DNA of 64,000 nt from Streptomyces sp. NBC_01267 (GCF_036241575.1 NZ_CP108455.1:930001-994000); one strand, 5' to 3'. Counted from the first letter of the stretch, positions 42,893 to 52,050 are shown. Notes: a model not told the origin generated them from the sequence alone. Program-made: numbers and translations.

Positions 42893-42904
42893 TGCACTAG
42901 TGCA
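42893..42904. promoter_or_regulatory. Palindrome TGCACTAGTGCA in the MocR/split-barrel promoter
   Basis: A perfect 12-bp palindrome lies 24 bp before the split-barrel gene start and 47 bp before MocR. A half-site ATTGCAC overlaps the MocR start codon at 42844-42850. This fits a MocR operator controlling both genes. Confidence 0.55.
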
Positions 42905-42928
42905 ATAAAGAACGCAAGGGAGAACGTC

Positions 42929-43585
42929 ATGCCGGAGCTTTCCTCCTACCGGCCCACCGAGCGCACCGTCCCCACCCGTTCGCGGGAGCGCGCCTCGTAC
43001 GACCGCGAACTGGTTCACTCCGTACTCGACGAGGGCTACGTCTGCCACCTCGGCTTCATCCGCGACGGCGCTCCCGTCGTACTGCCCACGCTGTACGCGC
43101 GGCGGGACGAGCGCCTGTACATCCACGGTTCGACCGGGTCGCGCCCGCTGCGGGCGGCCGGGGCGCCCGACCCGGGCCTCGCCGTCTGTCTGACCGTCAC
43201 CCATGTCGACGGTCTGGTACTGGCGCGCTCCGCCTTCCACCACTCGATCAACTACCGCTCCGTGGTGGTCCACGGCACGGCCTACCAGGTCACCGACCCG
43301 GAGGAGCAGCGCACCGCGCTCGACACGATCGTCGACCACGTCGTCCCCGGCCGCTCCGCCGACTCACGCCCGGCCGACGCGAAGGAACTCGCCGCGACCG
43401 CCGTGGTCCGCCTCGACCTCGACGAGGTCTCGGTCAAGATCCGCACCGGCGACCCCAACGACGAGCCCGCGGACCTCTCGCTGCCGCACTGGGCGGGCGT
43501 GGTGCCGTTGGCCCGCGGCTACGGCGCGCCCGTCCCGTCCGGAGACCTCGACCCGGCCGTCGCACTGCCCGGGTACCTCAGGTAG
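42929..43585 (+). CDS. Pyridoxamine 5'-phosphate oxidase-family protein
   Basis: 218 residues. Flavin split-barrel features: LDEGYVCHLGFIRDGAPVVLPTLYARRDERLYIHGSTGSR, ARSAFHHSINYRSVVVHGTAYQV, and the C-terminal LPHWAGVVPL. It is longer than the minimal family. AGGGAGA lies 5 bp before the ATG. The divergent MocR gene suggests a vitamin B6 or amino acid link, but the reaction is unknown. Confidence 0.87.
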   Translation: MPELSSYRPTERTVPTRSRERASYDRELVHSVLDEGYVCHLGFIRDGAPVVLPTLYARRDERLYIHGSTGSRPLRAAGAPDPGLAVCLTVTHVDGLVLARSAFHHSINYRSVVVHGTAYQVTDPEEQRTALDTIVDHVVPGRSADSRPADAKELAATAVVRLDLDEVSVKIRTGDPNDEPADLSLPHWAGVVPLARGYGAPVPSGDLDPAVALPGYLR

Positions 43586-43630
43586 GAACGCGGGCGCTCC
43601 CGCAGCCGCGGGCGCTCCTCGGGAATGCCG

Positions 43631-44593
43631 TCAGACCGGGAACGACTGACGGCGGGCCAGGGACGCCGCCCGCATCTCCCCGTACGCGAGTCCGGCGACC
43701 GCGGCGAGCAGCAGCAGGGTGCCGGACACGGTGGCCGCCGTGAGCGGCTCACCCAGCAGCGAGACGGCGATCACCGCCGCGCTCACCGGCTCGATGAGCA
43801 TGATCACCGAGACGGTGGCCGACCGGACCACGGCGGCCCCCGCGAAGTAGAGGGCGTAGGCGAGAGCCGTGGGGACGACCGCCACGTACGCCAGCAGCCC
43901 GGCCACCGTGCCCAGTTCGACGGTGTGCGGCAGCAGCCCCTCGACCACGGCGAGCGGCAGCAGGCAGAGCGTGCCGACCGCGAGTGACCAGGTGGTCGTC
44001 GACAGCGGGTCACCGCCGCCGTCCCGGCCGAGGCGGCGCGTCAGCAGGGTCATGACCGCGTATCCGGCGGCCGAGAGCAGGGCCCAGCCGACACCGGCCG
44101 GGCGCACGGCCCCGCCTCCGCTGCCCAGGACCAGCACCACGAGGCCGCCCAGCGCGCCCGCGACGGCGATGATCCCGCCGGCCCCCAGCCGCTCCCCCAT
44201 CGTCAGCCCCGCGCCGACGGCGATGAGCACGGGCCCGGCGCCGAGTGTGACGACGGTGGCCACCGCGAGTCCGGTGTCCTGGACGGCCGCGAAGTAGGCG
44301 GCCTGGAAGAGCGTGAACGCGGTCCCGGTGGCCGCGATGCGCAGGACCAGGCGTGCGCGTGGTTCGGCGGGCCCGGTCACCGTGCGCGGGCGGCGCAGCG
44401 CCTGCACGGCGAGCAGCACCACGAGCCCGCCCGCGCAGCGCCAGAAGGTCAGGGAGACGGGTCCGAGATCGCTGGCCCGGTAGAGCAGCGAGGCAGCCGC
44501 CCCGGCTGTCCCCCAGGCCGCTCCGGCGATGGTCAGATAGGTGAGGCTCCGCCCGACGGACAGGCAGGGAGCAGCATTCGACCGAGATGTCAC
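43631..44593 (-). CDS. EamA-family (DMT) transporter
   Basis: 320 residues from GTG 44593, with GGAGAA 6 bp upstream. Ten hydrophobic helices in two EamA repeats ([23 protein letters not shown]...; [20 protein letters not shown]...), with [22 protein letters not shown] in the last pair. Metabolite exporter inferred. Another EamA gene lies 198 bp upstream on the same strand. Confidence 0.9.
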   Translation of the reverse strand: MTSRSNAAPCLSVGRSLTYLTIAGAAWGTAGAAASLLYRASDLGPVSLTFWRCAGGLVVLLAVQALRRPRTVTGPAEPRARLVLRIAATGTAFTLFQAAYFAAVQDTGLAVATVVTLGAGPVLIAVGAGLTMGERLGAGGIIAVAGALGGLVVLVLGSGGGAVRPAGVGWALLSAAGYAVMTLLTRRLGRDGGGDPLSTTTWSLAVGTLCLLPLAVVEGLLPHTVELGTVAGLLAYVAVVPTALAYALYFAGAAVVRSATVSVIMLIEPVSAAVIAVSLLGEPLTAATVSGTLLLLAAVAGLAYGEMRAASLARRQSFPV

Positions 44594-44791
44594 GTACTTC
44601 TCCACGTGAAAGACAGGGGTGGTGGTCGCTGAACTCCGCACGCGGGCAGCGACGAACCGCTCGGGAACACCCCGAGCCCGGTCTACGTCAGAGAGTGCAG
44701 CCGCCCGCGCTAAGCGGCGGGGGGCGGAAGGACGGTGAGATGCATGCGGGCAGTGTAGTGCTCTTCGACCCACTGGATCCGGCCGGTAGTT

Positions 44792-45787
44792 CTACGTCCG
44801 GTCGGTCCGGGACGCCGTCGGTCCGACGGGCAACTCGGTCGTCCCCGCAGGAGATCCACCGGCCACCGGCCCCGAAGGCGCCTTCGGCGCGGACGACTGC
44901 GCGATGAACGCGCCGAACAGCACCACTGCCCCGCCGATGATCTGCGGCGCGGAGAGATGCTCGCCGAGCAGCACCCAGGCGAGGACGGTCGCGATGACCG
45001 CCTCCAGGCAGGCCACCACCCCCGCCACCTGCGGGGAGAGCCTGCGCACCGAGACCACCCCGAAGACGTACGCGACGACGGTGGCGATCAGCACGATCCA
45101 GCCGAGCAGCAGCCAGGCGGGAACCGCCGTGCCGTTCATGTCCGCACGGCCCGCGAGCAGCGACCAGTCCATCTGCCACGGCCGGGCGACCGCCGTCAAC
45201 AGGGCGGTGCCGACGAGCAGTCCGTAGGCGATGACACCCAGCGGGTCGACCCGGTTCTCGCCGTCGCCGCCGTGGTCGGACAGCACGAAGTAGCCGACCT
45301 GGCAGCAGGCCGCCCCCAGGGCGAGCAACAGCCCGACGGCATCGAAACTCAGCCCCGACCAGACCTCCACGACGCAGGCGAGACCGCCGACGGCGAGCAC
45401 CACACCGACGGCCGCGGCACGCGTCACCGGCCTGCGCTGGACGAACCTGACCCAGCCCAGCACGAGGGCGGGCGCAAGGTATTCGATGAGCAGGGCGACA
45501 CCCACCGGGATGCGGGAGAGCGCGGCGAAGTAGCAGGCCTGCACACCCGCGACCGCGAACAGCCCGAACCCGAGGAGCAACGCGGGCCTGCGCCGTACGA
45601 GATCCCGGCGGCGCCAGGCGACAGGCAGCATCACCAGGGCGGCCCCGGCCACCCGCAGCCACACGACGTGCAGCGGGTCGAGCCCCGCTTCGATCAGCGG
45701 CTTGGCCGCGACACCTGACCCACCGAATGCGAAGGCCGACACCAGGGCGAGTCCCAGGCCGACGCTCTTCCCCTGAGACGCGTGCAT
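44792..45787 (-). CDS. EamA-family (DMT) transporter
   Basis: 331 residues with ten predicted helices. The RhtA-like features LALVSAFAFGGSGVAAKPLIEAG, SRIPVGVALLIEYLAPALVLGWV and CLEAVIATVLAWVLLGEHLS match the subgroup that includes threonine/homoserine exporters. ATG 45787 is used; GTG 45793 is possible. The C-terminal 30 residues are Ser/Pro/Gly-rich and extend beyond the family core. Confidence 0.9.
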   Translation of the reverse strand: MHASQGKSVGLGLALVSAFAFGGSGVAAKPLIEAGLDPLHVVWLRVAGAALVMLPVAWRRRDLVRRRPALLLGFGLFAVAGVQACYFAALSRIPVGVALLIEYLAPALVLGWVRFVQRRPVTRAAAVGVVLAVGGLACVVEVWSGLSFDAVGLLLALGAACCQVGYFVLSDHGGDGENRVDPLGVIAYGLLVGTALLTAVARPWQMDWSLLAGRADMNGTAVPAWLLLGWIVLIATVVAYVFGVVSVRRLSPQVAGVVACLEAVIATVLAWVLLGEHLSAPQIIGGAVVLFGAFIAQSSAPKAPSGPVAGGSPAGTTELPVGPTASRTDRT

Positions 45788-45835
45788 CGGCACATCATGA
45801 CAGGTGGGGTCAGGAGCGTCACCACCGATGCGCCT

Positions 45836-45902
45836 GTCAGGTTCCGCCCTTGATGTGGACGTCAGGTTTCGCCCTTGATGTGGGCGTCAGGTTTCGCCCT
45901 TG
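45836..45902. repeat. 25-bp tandem repeat carrying a stop codon
   Basis: gtcaggtttcgcccttgatg(+5) starts at 45836, 45861 and 45886. The copy at 45886 holds the end and stop codon of the Clp-N protein gene; the other two are duplicates downstream of it. Confidence 0.85.
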
Positions 45903-46501
45903 CCGAGCCGCCCCGCCAGCACCTCCGCGTCCACCCCTGCCCGGCCCAGCACCTCGACGGCACGGCAGTCCCGGTCGCTCGCGAGCGCGGCCAGCAGATC
46001 AAGGCCGCTCACCTGCCGGTCCCCACGCGTCCCGGCGCGCTCCAGTGCGCCCTCCATCGCCACGACCGCTGCGGGCGACCACCCCGCCACACCGGATTCG
46101 GCCACCACGGGAACCGCACCCGAGTCCTCCACCGAACCCTGCCAGCGCAGCCCGTAACCAATACTGCGCTGGACGAGATAGCCCAGCACCTTGGCAACCT
46201 GCGGGCCGCCGTCGAAGGCGGCCCGCACCGCGGGATCCGTTTCGATCACCGAATGCAGCAGGTGGGCCGTGTCGATCTGGTGGTCGCCGTCCCGCAGCGC
46301 ACGTCGACGTGCACCTGCCACGACCGTCGCCAGCTCCACGGTGAGTCCGGCTTCGATGTCGGCACGGGACGGGGCGGGCTGGTCATCCGGCCGGGTAGGG
46401 CTATGCACATCTTCCAGCTCACCAGACTCCTCCGCGCGGAACATCCCCGGCGGGAAGCATTTGGGCATCCGACAGAAGTTGGGCACGGGCTCCCGAGCCA
46501 T
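45887..46501 (-). CDS. Clp N-terminal (Clp-R) domain protein
   Basis: 204 residues. The Clp-N double-helical repeat is seen in RRALRDGDHQIDTAHLLHSV (residues about 70-110) and AMEGALERAGTRGDRQVSGLDLLAALASD (about 150-180), typical of the substrate/adaptor-binding N-domain of ClpC. No AAA+ domain follows, so it is a stand-alone Clp-N protein of unknown role. ATG 46501 directly abuts GGAGG; GTG 46486 is an alternative. Confidence 0.8.
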   Translation of the reverse strand: MAREPVPNFCRMPKCFPPGMFRAEESGELEDVHSPTRPDDQPAPSRADIEAGLTVELATVVAGARRRALRDGDHQIDTAHLLHSVIETDPAVRAAFDGGPQVAKVLGYLVQRSIGYGLRWQGSVEDSGAVPVVAESGVAGWSPAAVVAMEGALERAGTRGDRQVSGLDLLAALASDRDCRAVEVLGRAGVDAEVLAGRLGKGET

Positions 46502-46637
46502 CCTCCTTACGGATGAGATGGCGATTTCACGCCAAAGAGGTGCGCGCCGCCTTGCCACGCTCCCCCTCGCAACCACGACCCGCCCGAATCCGTCTCACTT
46601 CGACAGGACCCCAGGCCCACCACGAGACGGAGGAAAC

Positions 46638-46817
46638 TTGCCCCTGTGGATGGTCGCGCTGCTCGCCAGGGACGGAATGCAGTACGTGTACCGGGTCTAC
46701 GCCCCGCACGACGCGCTGCCCGGCGATCTCTTCTGGGCAGCTTTCCACTGCCATGACGAGAGCGCACGCCCCCGGGCCTCCGACTGGTTCGATTCCGCCG
46801 AGATCTGGCAGATCTGA
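46638..46817 (+). CDS. Small hypothetical protein
   Basis: 59 residues (LPLWMVALLARDGMQYVYRV...DSAEIWQI) with consistent Streptomyces codon use. TTG 46638 is chosen because GGAGG lies 4 bp upstream; the next in-frame ATG at 46650 is too far from that site. Trp-rich and soluble. Function unknown. Confidence 0.6.
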   Translation: MPLWMVALLARDGMQYVYRVYAPHDALPGDLFWAAFHCHDESARPRASDWFDSAEIWQI

Positions 46818-46895
46818 CGCTTCATCAGTATTGAATGTTCTCGGCCCAGCGGCTACGTTCCGCGACATCGCAACCCGACGAGAAGGGGTGGTCGC

Positions 46896-47324
46896 ATGGC
46901 CGAAGTCAGCGCCGAGGCTCGGATCGAAGCACCGGCCGAGAAGGTGTGGACCCAGCTGACCGACTTCAGCTCGTACGGCGAGTGGAACGCCACACACACC
47001 AGCTTCCCCAAGGGCGGCCCGGCCGAGCTCGCGGTCGGGGCCACCTACGAGGAGAACATGAAACTGATGGGCTTCCCCGCGGAGGTGAACTGGACGGTCG
47101 ACCAGCTGGAAACCACGGCGCTGCTGGTCACCCGTGGCAAGGGACCGATGGGCGTCAACCTCGCGATGCGCTACTCGCTCACGGCGGACGGCGACGCGAC
47201 CCTGGTCCGCATCGACGGAGAGTTCACCGGCGCGGCCGTGTCGCTGATGGCGGGCAAGCTCAAGGATTCGGCGACCGCCGCGCTCCACGAGTCGCTGCGC
47301 AAACTCGCCGGACTGGTCACCTGA
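46896..47324 (+). CDS. SRPBCC (START-like/polyketide cyclase) family protein
   Basis: 142 residues. The helix-grip fold is indicated by AEVSAEARIEAPAEKVWTQLTDFSSYGEWNATH, a central strand region, and the long C-terminal helix LMAGKLKDSATAALHESLRKLAGLV. It probably binds a hydrophobic ligand; a specific role cannot be assigned. Confidence 0.87.
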   Translation: MAEVSAEARIEAPAEKVWTQLTDFSSYGEWNATHTSFPKGGPAELAVGATYEENMKLMGFPAEVNWTVDQLETTALLVTRGKGPMGVNLAMRYSLTADGDATLVRIDGEFTGAAVSLMAGKLKDSATAALHESLRKLAGLVT

Positions 47325-47341
47325 CCGCTCGACCCCGCACG

Positions 47342-47381
47342 GCGGATGGCGCCCCACGGATCTCCGTGGGGCGCCATCCGC
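47342..47381. terminator. Long hairpin between convergent SRPBCC and PadR genes
   Basis: GCGGATGGCGCCCCACGGA, TC, then the exact complement: a 19-bp palindrome (an 18-bp stem with a 4-nt loop in RNA). It probably terminates both genes. Confidence 0.85.
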
Positions 47382-47387
47382 GTACCG

Positions 47388-47453
47388 GCATCCGCCGGGT
47401 GGGGCCGGGCCGGCCCCGTACGGGCATCCGCCGGGTAGGGCCGGGCCGGCCGA
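47388..47453. repeat. Direct repeat after the PadR gene
   Basis: ggcatccgccgggtggggcc(+) recurs 36 bp later as ggcatccgccgggtagggcc(+). Two copies lie between the terminator hairpin and the PadR stop codon. Confidence 0.7.
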
Positions 47454-47454
47454 T

Positions 47455-48042
47455 TCAGTCCTCGTCGGCCAGGATCAGATAGAGCTTCTTCCGGGACTCC
47501 CCGATGACGGCCATCGCCTTCTTGCGCTGCTCGGGCGTACCGGTCCTCCAGACCTGACCGAACGCCTCCATCAGACCGAATCCGGCCTGCCGGACCTCGT
47601 TCATCGTCTCCCAGTCGCCACCGCGCCCCGCCGCGTCCTCCCAGGGGGCGTCGGGCCCCTCGTCGGCCGCCGTGCGCCCGGACCCGGTGAGCGTGAACAG
47701 CTTCTTGCCGCCCTCGCTCTCGCTGGTGATCAGCCCCTCGTCCTCGAGCAGCTGAAGCGTCGGATAGACGGAACCGGGACTGGGGCGCCAGGCCCCGCCA
47801 CTGCGCTCGCCGATCTCCTGAATCATTTCGTAGCCGTGCATGGCCCGGTCCTTGAGCAGAGCCAGGATCGACGCACGCACGTCACCGCGGCGCGCCCTGC
47901 CCCTGGGTCCGCCCCTGCCGCCGCGCCCGCCGAAAGGGCCGCCGAACGGAGGGCCGAACGGACCGAAGGCCCCCCGACGCCCTTCGAAGTCACCCCGACC
48001 CTGATGGCCGGGGCCGCCGTTTCCATGTCCATGGGAACGCAT
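47455..48042 (-). CDS. PadR-family transcriptional regulator with Gly/Arg-rich N-terminus
   Basis: 195 residues from ATG 48042. Residues 1-55 are a low-complexity GHG/FGPF/GGRGG segment; the PadR winged helix follows (VRASILALLKDRAMHGYEMIQEIGERSGGAWRPSPGSVYPTLQLLEDEGLITSE). The C-terminal helical part ends EQRKKAMAVIGESRKKLYLIL. PadR proteins repress efflux or stress genes and often themselves. The transposon at 48129 has cut it off from its former upstream neighbour. Confidence 0.92.
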   Translation of the reverse strand: MRSHGHGNGGPGHQGRGDFEGRRGAFGPFGPPFGGPFGGRGGRGGPRGRARRGDVRASILALLKDRAMHGYEMIQEIGERSGGAWRPSPGSVYPTLQLLEDEGLITSESEGGKKLFTLTGSGRTAADEGPDAPWEDAAGRGGDWETMNEVRQAGFGLMEAFGQVWRTGTPEQRKKAMAVIGESRKKLYLILADED

Positions 48043-48085
48043 CGCGCTCACTTCCTTCCATCGTTGATCTGTCGCGATGCGTCAA

Positions 48086-48095
48086 CGATATATCG
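48086..48095. promoter_or_regulatory. PadR-like palindrome CGATATATCG
   Basis: A perfect 10-bp AT-rich palindrome in GC-rich DNA, 44 bp upstream of the padR start. It fits an autoregulatory PadR operator (ATAT-centred dyads are common). Confidence 0.5.
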
Positions 48096-48123
48096 GAACT
48101 GTTCTTTTAGCAATGCACTCGAA

Positions 48124-48128
48124 ACCGC
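48124..48128. repeat. Target-site duplication ACCGC, left copy
   Basis: Identical to 53791-53795; it directly adjoins the left transposon end. Confidence 0.9.
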
Positions 48129-48205
48129 TGTCCTGTGACAGCGAATCTCGTTCGATTGCCACTGAACTTTGACCACCGGTACGTTCCTGCCACCGAACTT
48201 TGACC
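48129..48205. repeat. Left end with TnsB-site-like repeats
   Basis: Terminal TGTCCTGTGACAG, then TGCCACTGAACTTTGACC (48157-48174) and TGCCACCGAACTTTGACC (48188-48205), 31 bp apart. The last copy runs up to the TnsA ribosome site, so transposase binding could also repress the operon. Confidence 0.85.
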
Positions 48206-48220
48206 GTTGAGGTTGGAGGC

Positions 48221-48985
48221 GTGGTGGGGGCATCGGCTCAGGCGTACGGGGATCCGGCGTTATCTGCCTTTGAGCTGGACTTTCTTGAGTCTGGTGGGCG
48301 TCGTCGCGGGCCGTTGGGCCAGTTGTGGAGTACGCGGTTTGAGGGCGTTCAGCCGGTACGTGAGTTCCGGTGGGCGAAGGGTGGGGAGAGCTTCCCGGGC
48401 TGGTACTTCGCGGCGACGACCAGCGGTCACGTGGGCTACGAGTCGTGGCTGGAGCGGGACTGTTTGATCTTGCTGGACCGTGATCCGAGGGTTACCGGGA
48501 TCGCCTCGCAGCCGTTCTGGTTGCACTGGCAGGACGGTCCTGCACTGCGTCGCCATGCGCCTGACTACTTCGTACGCCTTGCTGACGGGCGGGCCAGGGT
48601 GGTCGATGTCCGGTCCGCGGACCGGCTGGACGAACGAACCGGAGAGGCGTTCGCGGCGACGCGTCGGGCCTGTGAGGCGGTGGGCTGGGAGTTTGCGTGG
48701 ATGGGCACGCCCGAGCCGGTGTTCATGGCGAACTTGCGCTGGCTGGCCCGCTACCGGCGGACCCGCTCGGGACGCCCGGAGGGGGTGGCGGCCTCGCTGG
48801 TGGAGGTCTTCGAGGAGCCGCTGCCGTTGTGGTCGGGAGCCGGCAGGGTGGGCGATCGGCTGCAGGTCCTGCCGGTCCTGTTTCATCTGCTGTGGTCCGG
48901 ACGGCTGGGCACGGACCTGGAGTCCGCGGTGCTGGGGGCGGACAGCCTCGTCTGGACAGAAGGGCGGGCGGCATGGGCAGGATGA
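48221..48985 (+). CDS. tnsA: TnsA-like transposase endonuclease subunit
   Basis: 254 residues from GTG 48221 (GAGG 8 bp upstream). The TnsA N-domain is seen in GYESWLERDCLILLDRDPRV, HAPDYFVRLADGRARVVDVR. The presumed catalytic residues are Glu of YESWLE, Asp of APDYF and the strand VDVR, where family nucleases normally have a Lys (ExK/QxK). TnsA cuts the 5' ends so that the element moves by cut-and-paste. The gene overlaps tnsB. Confidence 0.88.
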   Translation: MVGASAQAYGDPALSAFELDFLESGGRRRGPLGQLWSTRFEGVQPVREFRWAKGGESFPGWYFAATTSGHVGYESWLERDCLILLDRDPRVTGIASQPFWLHWQDGPALRRHAPDYFVRLADGRARVVDVRSADRLDERTGEAFAATRRACEAVGWEFAWMGTPEPVFMANLRWLARYRRTRSGRPEGVAASLVEVFEEPLPLWSGAGRVGDRLQVLPVLFHLLWSGRLGTDLESAVLGADSLVWTEGRAAWAG

Positions 48986-51034
48986 AGCGGCCGGGTCGGG
49001 TCGCGGTCGGTGACCGGGTGCGGTTCGAGGGCCAGATCCGCGGAGTGCTCGCCGTTGCCGCCCAGGCGGTGACGCTGGCGGAGGGCGAAGAGCCGTATCG
49101 GGTCGTGCCGTTGCTCGAGTTGTTCGCGGCAGCCGATTTCAAGGTCGTGGACAGCCCGGTTCGGATGCCGTTGCCGGCGGCCTCGCTGCTGGAGGCATTT
49201 CCCGCCCGGGAGGTGGAGAGGGCTCTGTGGTGGGAGGGCCACATCCTGGAGGTGCTGCACGGGCTGCCGCCCGGAGCGGAGCCCGGTACGGCGGTCCGGC
49301 CTGAGTACGGGCCGGAGCGGTCCTTGACCGCCCGGCAGCGGGCAAAGGCCGCTGAGCTGACTGCCGCTGGTCACAAGGTCTCTGCCAGTACGGTCGCCCA
49401 CCGTCGGCGTCGCTACCAGGAACGCGGGGTGCTGGGCCTGGCCGATCACCGGCCGGTCCGCAGGACGGCCGAGTTCGGGGAGGTCGACGATGCGGTGGTG
49501 GCCGCGATGCGGCAGGCGATCAAGGAAGCGGTGGACGCCTCAACCCGCACGGGGACGTTCATTTTGTGGCGGACCGGCGAGATCCTCAAGGAAGCACCTG
49601 GTGGGCAGGGAGTTGGGCTTCCCTCGCAGCGGACGCTCTACCGGCTGCTGGCGAAGCTGACTTCGGGCACTCACACGTCCGGCTCGGCGGTGACCCGCAG
49701 GTCCAGGGCCCACGGGGCCACGACGCCGCACGGTGAACTGCCCGTGTTCGCACCGGGCGAGGTCATGCAGATCGACTCCACCTCGCTGGATGTGCTGGTC
49801 CTGCTCGACAACGGCGTCACGGGCAGAGTCGAGCTCACCGCCATGATCGATGTCGCCACTAGGACGCTGACAGCGGCGGTGCTGCGGCCGACCACGAAAG
49901 CCGTGGATGCCAGCGTGCTGCTGGCCCGCACCGTCACTCCCGAACTGATGCGGCCGGGCTGGGCGGACGCGCTCAGGATGTCCCGCTCGGTGTTGCCGCA
50001 CCGCAGGCTCCTGGCCCTGGACGAGCGTCTGGCCCATGCGGCGGCCCGGCCGGTGATCGTCCCGGCGGTCATCGTCTGTGATCACGGCAAGGCCTTCCTC
50101 TCCCGCAACTTCATCTCCTCCTGCCGGTTCTTGGAGATCGAAGTGCAGCCGGCCCATCAGTGCTCGCCCTTCGAGAAGGGGCATATCGAGAAGATGCTGG
50201 GCTCGGTGGCCACGCTGTTCGCACAGTTCCTGCCCACCTACACCGGCCGCAGCGTCGAACACCGCGGCCGGCACCTGGAACGCGAACGGGTGTGGTCGCT
50301 GCTGGAGTTGCAGGAGCTGCTGGACGAGTGGATCGTCGCGAAGTGGCAGAACCGCAAGCACGACGGTCTGCGCGATCCGGTCCACCCGGGCCGGCTGTTC
50401 ACGCCGAACGAGAAGTACGCCGCCTTGGTGGAGGCCTGCGGCTACGTCCCAGTCGCACTCAGCGGCGACGACTACGTCGAACTCCTGCCCGCGGAATGGC
50501 GGGTGGTCAACGACTACGGCATCCGGATCAAGAACCGCACCTACGACAGCCGGGCGTTGGGGCCGATGCGCCGCCAGAACTCCGGGGTCCGGGCGAAACG
50601 CGGCCTCTGGGAGGTCCACCGCGACCCCTACGACGTCTCCCGGATCTGGGTACGCAACCACCGCGGTGACAACGAGTGGGTCCCGGCCACCTGGAAGTTC
50701 CTCAACCGGGCACCGATTCCCTTCGGCGACCTGGCCTGGGACCACGTCAGCCACCAGCTGCCCCGCGCCACCCGAGGCGGAGATCGCCGACGCGGTCGCC
50801 GCCCTGCTCACCCGAGCCCACGGCGGCCCGCAGACCGAGCAGGGACCGGGGCCCGGCAAACGCGACCGGCGGGTGGCGGCCCGCACGAAAGCCGCAGGCC
50901 CGCTCACCCCGGCATCCGTTACCGGTGCTCAGGCGGAGCCAGAGGACGAAGCGGACGAGAGCGAGGAGTCGGTGGCCGAGGTGATCCCGCTCGGACTGTT
51001 CGACCCGCTGGAAGACCCCTGGAAGCGCTCATGA
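48973..51034 (+). CDS. tnsB: TnsB/TniA-like DDE transposase, frameshifted near its 3' end
   Basis: Mu/TniA-type integrase. A helix-turn-helix region (ARQRAKAAELTAAGHKVSASTVAHRR) precedes the RNaseH core with Asp in MQIDSTSLD, Asp in VCDHGKAF and Glu in FEKGHIEKM; a beta-barrel domain follows. The first frame becomes Arg-rich nonsense after about 50760, while the +1 frame continues sensibly (PPEAEIADAVAALLTRA ... VIPLGLFDPLEDPWKRS) to TGA 51032-51034, overlapping tniB as ATGA. One extra C in the C run at 50761-50764 explains the shift. In the uncorrected frame the ORF fuses to tniB. ATG 48982 is an alternative start. Confidence 0.85.
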
Positions 51035-52050
51035 CGGCATCGTCCGCGCTGCCCCAGGACTCCCAGCGGCACTTGACCACGATCGACGGCTGGCGCCGCT
51101 TCGTCGAAGGGCCACCGGGTCCGCCGCCCCGGCTGACCGACGCTCAGTACGACGCGCTGGGCGAGGCCGGCCAGGCGGCCTTCGACGAGGCCCGTCTTGA
51201 CCATCACGGCCGTCTTCTGGTGGTCGCCACCTCCGTCGTCCGGCACACCGTCGCCACCGGACGCCGCCTGGTCGTGCTGAACCGGCACGCGATCAGTGCC
51301 CGCCGGGGCCTGATCGTCTCCGGCCCCGCCGGCACCGGGAAGACCATCGCGATCACCCAGCTCGGTCTGTCCCACGAACTGCTGGACCGGGCCCGGCACC
51401 CCACCGCCACCGACCGCAAGCCGGTCATCTACATCACCGTCCCGCCCGCCGCGACCCCTCGCATGATCGCGGCCGAGTTCGCCCGTTTCCTCGGGCTGCC
51501 GGTGATGGCCCGCATGAACATCACCGACCTCATCGAGTCCGTCGTCGGTGTCTGCACCGACGCCCGCACCGGCATGATCCTGGTCGACGAACTCCACAAC
51601 ATCTCGCTCACCACCCAGCACGGCGCCGAAGTCGCCGACACCCTCAAGTACTTCTCCGAGCGGATCCCCGCGACGTTCATCTACGCGGGCATCGACATCG
51701 AGCACGGCAGCCTGCTGACCGGCACCCGCGGGGCCCAGATCGCCGGCCGTTTCACCCTGATCCCCACCCACCCCTTCCCTTACAACAGTGAGTGGCGGGG
51801 CCTGGTCGCCACCATGGAGAAGACCCTCGCCCTGCGGCGGCACCGGCCCGGCACCCTGGCGAGACTGGACCGCTACCTGCACGACCGCACCGGCGGCATG
51901 ATCGGCGCCCTCTCCCACCAGATCCGCGGAGCCGCGATCGACGCGATTTTCAATGACACCGAGAAGATCACCAAAGCCGGGCTGAAGGCCGTCCCACTGG
52001 ACGTCGCCGCCGAATCGCCTCACTTCCGCGGGCCAAGGTCCTCCCGATGA
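51031..52050 (+). CDS. tniB: TnsC/TniB-like AAA+ ATPase
   Basis: 339 residues. Walker A SGPAGTGKT (residues 97-105), Walker B MILVDE (182-187), followed by the sensor region TFIYAGIDIEHGSL. TnsC/TniB binds target DNA as an ATP-dependent filament and links target choice to the transposase. ATGA overlaps join it to tnsB and tniQ. Confidence 0.92.
   Translation: MTASSALPQDSQRHLTTIDGWRRFVEGPPGPPPRLTDAQYDALGEAGQAAFDEARLDHHGRLLVVATSVVRHTVATGRRLVVLNRHAISARRGLIVSGPAGTGKTIAITQLGLSHELLDRARHPTATDRKPVIYITVPPAATPRMIAAEFARFLGLPVMARMNITDLIESVVGVCTDARTGMILVDELHNISLTTQHGAEVADTLKYFSERIPATFIYAGIDIEHGSLLTGTRGAQIAGRFTLIPTHPFPYNSEWRGLVATMEKTLALRRHRPGTLARLDRYLHDRTGGMIGALSHQIRGAAIDAIFNDTEKITKAGLKAVPLDVAAESPHFRGPRSSR

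Noticed and set aside
40585..45787. Natural-product gene cluster
   Set aside because: The run of transporters, regulators and flavoproteins contains no synthase, NRPS, PKS, terpene or RiPP genes.
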